Below are positions 21,637 through 30,920 of a stretch of 40,157 nucleotides of DNA, one piece after another. The first letter of the stretch is position 1. Every line of letters begins with the position of its first letter. The position numbers and the translations under genes are program-made. The notes below the pieces were generated by a model that was not told the DNA's origin, ran no database searches, and was given only the letters and a program-made list of their open reading frames with translations. Origin of the DNA: Nemertoderma westbladi (Eukaryota > Xenacoelomorpha > Nemertodermatida > Nemertodermatidae); contig JAUCBJ010002719.1 in the NCBI GenBank assembly GCA_032718475.1, positions 1-40,157 on the forward strand, written 5' to 3'.

Positions 21637-22769
21637 CTTTCCACTGTGGCTCGAAAGAACTTAGTCTTCAGGTGCCTAGAGAGATCTGATTTCCAGATGG
21701 TATCCATTTTTGATAGAGCTACCCAAGCCTTTGCTTTCCTAACTTCTATGTCTTTTTTGCTACTTTCTATCCATGATCCAAGGTACTGGAAGTCATCGAC
21801 CTTCCTTAGTTGATTATTATCAATGGTTGTCAAGTTCCCATCAATATTAAAGGTCATGAATTCGGTCCTGTAGCATTTATATGCAATCCAACCTCCTTGG
21901 CAGCCCTCTCCACTTTATTTGGTAGAAGCTGTGCATCTGCTAGCGTATTAGAGATGTCATCCGCAAAGTCGGTTTCTGTGACTGTAGTTGCCGGATATCT
22001 ACTACTTCTGCGTTCTTGAAGTGTGAATCCCAGATCTTCACCTTTTGTGGCCATCCTCATTGCGTAATCCAGCACAATTACAAATAGTAATGGTGCTAAT
22101 GTGTCACCTTGGAGTACGCCAGCCAGGATTGAGAAAAACTCAGTTGCACCATCTGGTGAGAGTACCTGCGCTTCTGTGTCACAATATAACAATCCAATGC
22201 CAGCAACAATTACTTCTGGTATTCCATAAGCTCTTAGGATTTCAAGCATTTTACCTCTATGGATGAAGTCGAATGCCTTCTTGAAGTCCACAAAAGTCAT
22301 GACTGCGGGGAGATTCTTTGACTTAATTCCTTCAATCAGTCTCCGTAGTGCAAGTATCTGAGCTATTGTTGATCTACTTGGTCGAAATCCGTTTTGGCTC
22401 TTACGCAGTAGTTTCTCTATGTGAGGCCTAATCCTATATAGAATCATTTTATTGTATATTTTGGCAGTTACCACAAGCAGACAGATCCCACGATAGTTTG
22501 TTGGTATGCCGAGGTCTCATTTCTTGGGGAGAGGCTTTAGTTGACCTTTAGTCCAAATTGGTGGTGGCTTTTCCCCTTTTAACATACGGTTGCAAACATT
22601 CAATAATGGTCTGTTTAGCACTCCGGTTTTCCATACCTCCACTGGGATTTCATCTAATCCACTCGCTTTATTATTGGACATGCTTTTAATGCTTCTTTGG
22701 AGTTCGGCAGGTGTGAAGTCCCCTGTTTCTATAGGTAGTGTCTTGTCACTAAAGGACATATATAAATGT
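21637..22769 (-). pseudogene. LINE copy Y, 5' part
   Basis: RT region of the X/Y LINE family. 22759-22517 holds ASGLDEIPVEVWKTG. After a stop/frame change, 22474-21854 holds QNGFRPSRSTIAQ, motif A FVDFKKAFDFIHRGK (about 22265-22290), motif B GVLQGDTLAPLLF and motif C TDFADD (about 21956-21975). 21857 downward holds YLGSWIESS and KTKFFRATVES, where the Penelope cluster cuts in. Its continuation is 10875-10486. It is 5'-truncated at 22769, next to the right copy of its target-site duplication. Confidence 0.86.
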
Positions 22770-22783
22770 CATATAAATACTAC
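22770..22783 (+). repeat. Target-site duplication of LINE Y, right copy
   Basis: CATATAAATACTAC, identical to 10472-10485. LINE X sequence resumes here in the same codons (HINTTKTEF). Confidence 0.8.
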
Positions 22784-23455
22784 CAAGACCGAATTCATCA
22801 CTTAATGTTAATGGAAACTTGACAAGAATTGATAATAATCAACTAAGAATGGCTGACGACTTCAAGTACCTTGGGTCGTTGTGACATGGATAGGGGTAGA
22901 AAAAAAGACATACAGGTAGAAGTTAAGGCTTGGGAAAGCAAAGGCTTGGGTAGCGTAGCTCTATCAAAAATGGATACCGTTTGGAAATCCACCAGGCACC
23001 TGAAGACTAAGTTGTTCCGAGCCACAGTGGAAAGTGTACTTTTATGCGAGAGAGAGACCTGGTCTGGACACTGACGAAATCACTTAAACACTGAATTGAT
23101 GGTTGCTACACAAAACTACTAAGGGCAGTCCTAAACATCAGCTGGAGACAACACATGACAAACGCCGAGCTTTATGGTACAATACCACCTGTATCAACCA
23201 CCCTCCGTGAACGCAAATTAAGATTCAGTGGGCACTGCTGGCGATGTAAAGACGAGGTCATACCAGATCTACTTCTCTGGCAACCAACTCATGGAAAGCG
23301 TAGTCGTGGACGACCGGCCATAACATATATAGATCAACTTGAAAGGGATACTGAACTTGGGAGAAACGAAATTGCGACAACTATGGAGAATCGGGAAGCC
23401 TGGAAGGATCTCATTTCGAATGGCCGAGTTCGCTCGACCATGTAGTAGTAGTAGT
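22784..23455 (+). pseudogene. LINE copy X, 3' part with TAG tail
   Basis: Continues LINE X from KTEF through the thumb (FKYLGS, KTKLFRATVESVLL), ETW, then an intact stretch MTNAELYGTIPPVSTTLRE, FSGHCWRCKDEVIPDLLLWQ and RGRPAITYIDQLERD (to about 23440). It ends in (TAG)n at about 23441-23455. Stops and frame changes near 22806, 22882 and 23074 disable it. Together with 9397-10485 it is one LINE split by LINE Y. Confidence 0.85.
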
Positions 23456-24520
23456 CCCAAATCGTGTGCTCTCTCTAGAAATACTGTAGGCTTACAATTT
23501 AAGCTAAGCATACTGGTGATATAGCATATACTGTACTCATAGACAAGTGAGATCTGAAGGCAAGGAGAGATGGTGGCCCTATTGTAATGGTAATTGCATA
23601 CTTACATCAAAGTTAATTATAAATAAATACTTTTAATAAACTGGCATTAAACTGTACATGATGAAAGAAATCACTAATTACATCATAAAAAGAAATCGAT
23701 CCTGTTTAATTACAATGGCATCATGATTATTATGTAATGTGTGGACTAATATAGATGAAAGTCAATTTATCTACTAAATTAACCCCATCATGTTAACATC
23801 AAAGTATATACATCTTTGTAAACTACCATATCATAGACGAAATATTAATAGCCAAACTGTCCTGTATATTAGTATATTTATAGAAGTAAATGGAATAACA
23901 GTCCAATACTTAACTTTGGGTAAAAAAATTTTATTGAAGTAACATTACGTAGTGTTTTTTACGTGACTACAGTATATGCAATTAGACCTACTCTAGGCTT
24001 CAGAACATTTACAATAACTACAGCATTTCTTTTTATAATGTTATAATGTAATTGTTATTTGTAAATCTTCAGATTTACAGATTTAATTAATAGAAGTGTC
24101 CTGAAGATTGAAGATTTACATCCCACATGCTTGCACGCCACTAGTAATCCATCTCTTTTTAACATGTCTTACCAGAGGATTACTATTGCCTATTGCGATA
24201 CTAGAACTGTGGGCCGGCCTATTCTTAAAACAATTTTAAAGTAAAAAATTTCGTTTTGAAATACGTACAATTATTCGAAAATTAAATTATTACTATATTA
24301 TTTGAGTCTACGAACTATTCTAGGCTACTAATAAAGATGTGAATATTATTCTTACACCCTCATTCACAGTAGTTCTACACAACGATGTCGTTGTCCTAAT
24401 AATATTAGTATATTTTGTAATCCGTGAACGTGCTAACGATTAATCGAGTAATCGATTTACTTTACCGTTAGTTAGTCCAGATAATTTAGTAGTGTGTTTA
24501 GTAGCATTCAGAAGTGTGAG
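23456..24520. other. Unassigned AT-rich DNA
   Basis: No gene supported. A small hairpin cluster lies at 24060-24120, where GTAAATC-TTCA-GATTTAC is followed by TGAAGATTTAC. Confidence 0.4.
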
Positions 24521-24861
24521 TGTTCGCGCTTTTAAACCTTTAACAGTTTAACCTGCAATTTACTAGACAATTAACAATTAGACCAATTAACAAACTAGAC
24601 AATTTATATGTCTATTAATACCTGACAGCCCAATACAGATGAACACAGCCGAGGCCAGTCTAGCGCGGCGTATGACCCACCGGAGGTGGGAGACTTGATC
24701 CAATGGCAGAAAGAGCCGTAGGACACTTTGTATTATTCAATTGATCTTTACTATATAATCTCCAAAAACTATGTTTATTTACCGTTAAATACTAACAGTT
24801 CCTTTCAGGTGTTGCGCTCTAAATACTACGCAGAGATATGACTTGTACTAATTACAACGGG
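24521..24861 (+). repeat. Diverged repeat R1
   Basis: Matches R2 (26365-26692) in the same direction. Shared landmarks are TGTTCGCGCTTT, CAGTTTAACCTGC, CCAGTCTA, TGTATTATTC, AACAGTTCCTTT and GCGCTCTAAATA. The two differ by many substitutions and small indels. No terminal TG..CA or coding content identifies it as an LTR. Confidence 0.7.
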
Positions 24862-24943
24862 TGGGCATAAGACAACGCAAATGTTTTCAACCTTTAGGGA
24901 TGTATTTATTGAACTTTCACATGCAAGCACGGACGGACAATAG

Positions 24944-26178
24944 TAGGGTGAGTGAGGGAGATTTGAACCCCAAAAGTTATAATCGCTCTAAAGAACACAT
25001 AAATGAATTTTTCAATGCCGTTTTAACTTTTTCACATTAGATTTATGATTGCTATCATTATGTGAGAGTTTGAGAATTTCAACTCTTGAACTTTTTTAAT
25101 TAAACCAATTAATCGTATTTTCGAAAAAGCGTCAAGTCTCCCTCAATGGGGGGAGACTTGACACCTAGGGTGGGAGACTTGAACCCCACCTCGCATACTT
25201 GTAAATTCGTTCAAAAATGCAGAAGAAGTGTAATAATTACATGTTCAACATGTCTATTTTCTAGTAGAGCAAAAAAAATCCAAAAAATGCGATTGTTAAA
25301 TTGTTAAATTATTATCCAAAATTTTATACAAATTTAGGTGGTCGTTCACATGGTTCTCCCAACAAGAACTGAATAAATAATAGTTCATTAAAATCGCATT
25401 CAAATTTAACGCGGGAAGGTACTTTTTATTAATGAATATCTTGTATATTTTTCAATCCAGGCATATATTAATTGTTTTCCTGTAATTCTATTGATGTGTG
25501 CTGCTTTCTTACGAAGTGGCATCTTGTTTAACCTGTCAATCACCCAGTTGGCGGGCTACTAACTACATTGAAAAGAGGTAAGGAAGAGTTGGTTGGCTTG
25601 GCTGGGTTTCTCAAGGCCTCTCTCTCTCTCTACCTCTCCCTGGCCACTCCATTGTATTCACATTCCATTCATAGCTTGGTCTGTGTAAGTGCCGATCAAC
25701 TAGTTGGAGTGCTCTGGTGTAATGGTTCTCTACGTGGGTGTATCTCTAGGGAGACGTCAGCATTGAAGGCTTCAAGTCTCCATCACACTCGGGCGTCGCG
25801 TCATGTCTCCCCACATGGGCTTTTTTTATATTAATTGATATAATTTCAAAACGTCCAAACCAAAACTGGAAAACAATATATGGCAGGATAGTGCAATAAT
25901 TAGTCAACACATGTTGTGAATTACAATTAACATACAGTAAAATAAGGATGCGAATTTTCATTCGTTGTAAAGGGCAAAAATTTACTTTTGAACCCAGAAA
26001 ACGTTTATTGACAATAAAACAAAAAATAACCAAAAGGTAATAAAACATTGTTGCGCGGGTGTAGCCAACATGTATTTTACACATTATTGTGAGGCATTGT
26101 TTAATAATTTCCAATAGTTTTTGAGTTATTAAAAAAAATCAAGTCTCCCCTAAAGTCAAGTCTCCCTCACTCATCCTA
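24944..26178. mobile_element. Non-autonomous DNA element (TA-flanked MITE)
   Basis: The 23-base ends at 24944-24966 and 26156-26178 are inverted repeats with two mismatches (core GTGAGTGAGGGAGA). Both sit on TA dinucleotides, compatible with a TA target such as Tc1/mariner uses. The interior has no transposase, only a 122-codon frame (25746-26114, minus) with no recognisable domain. The word GGGAGACTTGA or its complement recurs inside (around 25135-25190, 25770 and 26139-26165). 25135-25162 forms a hairpin CAAGTCTCCC..GGGAGACTTG. Confidence 0.65.
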
Positions 26179-26364
26179 CATACAGTATGTGTTAATAGTA
26201 AAATGTATGGGGATAGCCTGGGGTACCATCTCCCCTTAAACACATAGGCCTACCGGTATATTAATTCTATATTGAATATTGTTCAATTGTTTGTATATTG
26301 AATGTTGTCAGAATGAACTTAAAATACTTATTTTATTTTATTATTATGTATTAAATTATGTATT

Positions 26365-26692
26365 TGTTCGCGCTTTCAGACCTTTAGCAGTTTAACCTGC
26401 CAAATTTGGATGTCTTCTAGATTGTAAATCGACTTTAGCCTATGACGAGTATTTGATACACTACATTAGCCGAAGCCAGTCTATGCGCGACCATTCACCC
26501 GCTGGATATACCCGGGAGACTGGATTCGGAAGCCTAACCTTATTGCGGTGTAGACCTACTGTATTATTCGACTGATCGTAATATATAATCTCTGACAAAT
26601 ATTATTCACTTTCGGGAAATATTAACAGTTCCTTTAGGACGTGGCGCTCTAAATATGTAAACAGAGTTATGACTTAAACTAGACACAACGGG
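26365..26692 (+). repeat. Diverged repeat R2
   Basis: Second copy of R1, on the far side of the MITE. It overlaps the start of the 254-bp tandem duplication that follows. Confidence 0.7.
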
Positions 26693-27185
26693 ATGGCTAT
26701 GGATTCACGTATATAGCGCATTCTTTAGGAGATGCTTTGTTATCAATCACAATCATACACACTACTGCACAATGCTGCACACCGATCTGCCGACCTTCAC
26801 TAATTTAGTCACATATAAAGAGAACAACGACCGATACATGTAGTGCCTATGAAATAGCATTAGATTCACTTCAAAACCACTTTAATGTAAGTCGCAATCG
26901 TTATATGTAACCGGTCTCTCTTACCTTCAGTACTAGACACAACGGGATGGCTATGGATTCACGTATATAGCGCATTCTTTAGGAGATGCTTTGTTATCAA
27001 TCACAATCATACACACTACTGCACAATGCTGCACACCGATCTGCCGACCTTCACTAATTTAGTCACATATAAAGAGAACAACGACCGATACATGTAGTGC
27101 CTATGAAATAGCATTAGATTCACTTCAAAACCACTTTAATGTAAGTCGCAATCGTTATATGTAACCGGTCTCTCTTACCTTCAGT
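26678..27185. repeat. Perfect 254-bp tandem duplication
   Basis: 26678-26931 and 26932-27185 appear identical base for base (start ACTAGACACAACGGG, end CTCTTACCTTCAGT). It is either very recent or an assembly duplication. Confidence 0.93.
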
Positions 27186-27887
27186 ATATCAAGAAGATTG
27201 AGGGTTTTATAATTATTTATCGATATTCCAAATATAATAATATTCCATCAACTGATATAATGAATAACCGACAGTAAATAGCAGTAAAAATGCGGTGTTT
27301 GTAGTTGAATTGAATTGTTATGATTGTTTTGTTAAGTAAGTAAGATAACAGATATACGTTTCTGTGATTAAGCCTACTAATGTTGGGCTAAAGCCTGAAC
27401 ACACAGAGATTCCAAAGCCGGTCTTCTAGGCTCGGGAAAACCAACACAACTGATCCCTCTGGGTTGTTGTAGGTATCTTTCAACACAAAGAGAAACAGCT
27501 CTCATTGGCCGAGTTCCAGATTCTGTAGGTTCCACAAATGTCTAAATGCCGAACTATTCGGGTTTTTGCAGCCCATATTCAACACAAGGCGAAATCGCTC
27601 TGATTGGTGGATCATTGTTCTGATTGGTTGATCGAACAGAACAAAGAGCCTATAGGCGTACAGCAAATCGGTTGGTAGATTGCGTCATTTGAGTTAGGTA
27701 GTTTAGAGTATTTGAGCGCATTGTGGGAAAACTGGCTTTTTATGTCCACTAAAGCACACATGCAGACACAGCGGATAAATCGCTAGTTATGTCCTCTAAA
27801 AACACTTTACACAGTACATTGCGGAGAAAAGGGCCAGTTATATCCCGCAAAAGCTTTTACACCGCTCCCAGAAAATGGGATTTAATT
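27186..27887. other. Noncoding region with inverted CCAAT boxes and a local duplication
   Basis: ATTGG (CCAAT on the minus strand) occurs at 27504, 27603 and 27623. The block TTCAACACAAAGAGAAACAGCTCTCATTGG near 27479 recurs with changes near 27578. No gene is evident. A regulatory role is possible but unsupported. Confidence 0.4.
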
Positions 27888-27939
27888 CTATAAAATATAA
27901 AAAATCACAGTTTCTAAAATATAAAAATACTCTAAACAG

Positions 27940-29299
27940 CTAGTCTTTCTTGCGCGGACGGCGTTTAAGCAGTTTTTTGAGGCTAGCAAGAGTCCTTTTC
28001 TCTTTGGGGCGAGCCACTTTACTAGGAGGGCTGTAACTCCTGGGTGAAGGGTGCAATACAATTGCATCAGAAGGTTTAGGGTTACGGTCGATGTCTCGTC
28101 CATTTCGATATGCTTCTCCTCGAGCTGATTTTCCTCCGCTTATCGTTGGATGCGTTCGTCCAAAACTCTTGCAGAGAATAGGGTCGTCCAAGTTCGATAT
28201 CTTCTTAGAGATTCTGAATTTCCTGATCGACCTGAGATAAAATTAATTCGTTTACCGCTTTGACTTGCTGCTGCAATTTACGTTTCTCTAAACAATTGTA
28301 GGTTCATTTTCCGATCTTTTGACGAATAGTGTCCAACGCGTTTCGTACAACTCTTTCCTCCGCCTCGGTGACAGGTTGTATCGGGTTAAACAGGGACGAT
28401 GATACGGTTGAATGGCGATATTAGCTGTCCGCGCCGCAATCCGACTAGGTAAGATGGGCGAATATTTAGGGAGCCCACAACCGGAGTGCCACCGACTAAC
28501 TGTTCGGGTAACACTAGATCTTTGAACAGTGAGTACAATTCGGGAGGATCCGTGATACTATTAGGATTAAGAGTCTGAGGTCTAACTAGGGAATGAGGAG
28601 GTCTGACCGAGTATTCCGGAACTCTGATCATAGGTTTATTTAAGGATCGTTTGAATCGAGCGAGCGTAGGTGATACATCGAACAAGTTTCGCTCGAAACT
28701 CCCGTAAATATAGCGAGTAAAACTGTGTTTAAAGCAACGTCTCCGCGGATGTTTATGTCTTTCCGTTTGTTGGTTGGGTCTTGGGCATTCATCGCAATAA
28801 TACCAAAGACGCACGTCTTGTAGGGGAAACGCGGGTGATATTTATTCGGTGTTACAACGTTTCTCTCAAGAATTCCAAAATATATGTTAGAGTTACTGCG
28901 TTTATCCGGTTCTTTAACGTCTTCTCTTTCGAGTCGATTTCGAATAGAATTTTCGCATTCGATTTTCAGTTTATCGTTCCGACTCCGCTGGGTATGATAC
29001 TTAAATAGGACCATTTCCCTTTCGGTGTCGATATCGTCCGTATCGTGTAAATCGATAGGATGGCCAGTAGTTAAGAAGTCCATATACGTACCATTATAAT
29101 GCGTATAGTGAGCAGCGAATTTTCGATAGTCGAATTCACGCGTAAGTTGCTCCTGGGACATCGGCGGTTCGATATAACGCCCATCGTCCTCCGTAGTAGT
29201 TGGACTAGCGTCGCTGCGTATCAAGCTATCAACAAACGCTTGCAACGGTAGAGTATATTTCTCCCTGATACCAAGATCATCTTCTATCAACCGAGTCAT
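27940..29299 (-). pseudogene. Unrecognised broken gene with a basic C-terminus
   Basis: Starts at ATG 29297-29299. The first segment (to about 28810) is hydrophilic and rich in D/E/R (EREMVLFKYHTQRSRNDKLK). The frame then shifts into a second segment (28814-28386) with YYCDECPRPNQQ, H and C residues that could form a small zinc site, and a proline-rich part (PEYSVRPPHSLVRPQ). Between 28386 and 28191 two stops interrupt a helix-prone stretch (EAEERVVRNALDTIRQK). The last segment (28191-27940) ends very basic (KKLLKRRPRKKD), as in nucleic-acid-binding or nuclear-targeting tails. About 440 codons overall. I recognise no family: it could be an element- or virus-derived gene or a decayed host gene. 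Introns instead of frameshifts are possible but no clear splice sites were seen. Confidence 0.5.
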
Positions 29300-30117
29300 A
29301 GCTGCTATATGAGTTTATCAATATTATAATGAGTTTATATTTAGGCTAGCGAGCGTCGCTGCCTACCCCTCTCGGCCCCCGGACAGCGCAAGATCCTCAG
29401 CGCTGGTGTACTTTCGCCGATGTGCCTATCGCCAACGTCGTAGCTGCACAACGACCACAACAACCAGCGCGAGTCACTCCACCGTCCGTCCCAAAGGCTT
29501 AGATTTACTTCAGGTTCTTACTGGAGAGTTAGGGCTACTTTCACAATTGCGACTCGCTACTGTAAACACACTTTAGTAGTAACATTCACCTATAAACGCA
29601 CAAATTCCACACAACTGTCACAAATCGCACACATTCGGGCCATTTGTCAGTTAGTCAGTGCCTTCCAGAATGCCACGTTATTATAGGGTATCCTGGGATA
29701 CTAGCAGTGTGCTATTTATTCCTTATGCTATTCAATGGGCAAGCTTTATTGTTCTTTTAACTCACTTCTAATTCTAGCGTGGTTGTTGCCATGGTGACAT
29801 TATGGAAAGCTAGCGGTAGAATTAGGGTAATTCTCATGCATACAGATCTGGGATGCTATTTAATAGTAATTCTTTAATTGTCAATATTTCTCTTTATACA
29901 TGATTTTATGAATTTTATCGGCTATTGACTATATATTGGAGATTCTCGCACACTAATATACTTAATAGGGTGAATCTCCGCTCCCATGATCTATTAATTT
30001 ATGGAATTTTGGGAATGTTATAAATTGTATAAAAATGACAATTTATCAAATTCATTAAAATATGAATTTAAATTTATTCCCGTAAATTTTATTATTTAAT
30101 ATTAAATAGACACAATT
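29300..30117. other. Noncoding DNA upstream of the unknown gene
   Basis: 29340-29520 is distinctly more GC-rich and could be a 5' leader or promoter of the gene at 27940-29299. On the gene strand, TATAAT lies about 30 bases ahead of the ATG. A short palindrome GTATCCTGGGATAC lies near 29690. The rest is AT-rich with nothing identified. Confidence 0.35.
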
Positions 30118-30201
30118 TTATTCCAGAACATGTCTGGGGACTAGGATCCTTGATTCTAGGAAATTGGTCTTTTTAAGAATATCGGTAAGTGCTACGATAT
30201 C
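30118..30201 (+). repeat. Direct repeat with two hairpins, left copy
   Basis: Matches 33527-33608 in the same direction. Both keep CCAGA-N5-TCTGG, TGATTCTAG and ATATCG-N10-CGATAT, so two small stems survive. It lies directly outside the left end of the Mutator-like element. Confidence 0.7.
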
Positions 30202-30377
30202 ATGTGGTTCAACATGAAAAATTGAAAAAAACTAAAAAAAAAATATTCCTACAGATTTTAACTCCAAATGATGAATATTTGTGTTGGACAAGTTTTGGTG
30301 GCATCAGGATAATCATTTAATGCACCAGAGACCCATATAAGCATGAAATGTTCATTAGCGGTAATGTAAATTTGCGA

Positions 30378-30766
30378 TTTAAACGTCATTTTCTGCCGCT
30401 TGCATTTATCGCGTGCCAGTTTCATTCATGTACCTATTCCTCAGAAACTACTGAAGATAGATGTATGAAATTTTGGGACCTTGTACAGAATTTCCAGCTC
30501 TTTCTTAATGGCCTCAATGACATAAATCCATCAATGTGTTTGGGTTTGCCAATGTCTCAAACTCAACAAATTATTTTTTGACTTTGAGACCGTGGCAAGC
30601 ACAACCACATTGATGAATCTATGTCATTGAGGCCATTAAGAAAGAGCTGGAAATTCTGTACAAGGTCCCAAAATTTCATACCTATACCTTCAGTAGTTTT
30701 TGAGAAAGAGGTACATGAATGAAAACTGCACGCGACAAATGCAAGCGGCAGAAAAAACAGTTTAAA
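30378..30766. repeat. Long hairpin, 184-bp arms, 21-base loop
   Basis: 30378-30561 and 30583-30766 are inverted repeats of equal length. The central ~60 bases around 30465-30525 (TTTTGGGACCTTGTACAGAA to GGCCTCAATGACATA) are a perfect match. The rest has scattered mismatches. It lies between the transposase stop and the left end of the transposon. Confidence 0.92.
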
Positions 30767-30793
30767 GTTCAGTGAATATGTAAACTTTAATAC

Positions 30794-30836
30794 ATTCGAT
30801 CATACAATTATTTTCATTCGATCATACAATTATTTT
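30794..30836 (+). repeat. Two-copy 22-bp direct repeat
   Basis: ATTCGATCATACAATTATTT occurs at 30794 and 30816, immediately after the hairpin. Confidence 0.9.
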
Positions 30837-30920
30837 ACAATGTAAAAACACAATTATATTTATGGCAAACAGCAACTATATAACTAAGGAGCATGGAGTA
30901 TATCAAATACATAAAGTGGT

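Noticed and set aside
21637-23455. Twin-priming inversion of one LINE at 22770
   Set aside because: The inverted and direct parts overlap by about 200 bases of the family sequence, and the 14-base duplication with 10472-10485 shows they are two separate LINE copies.
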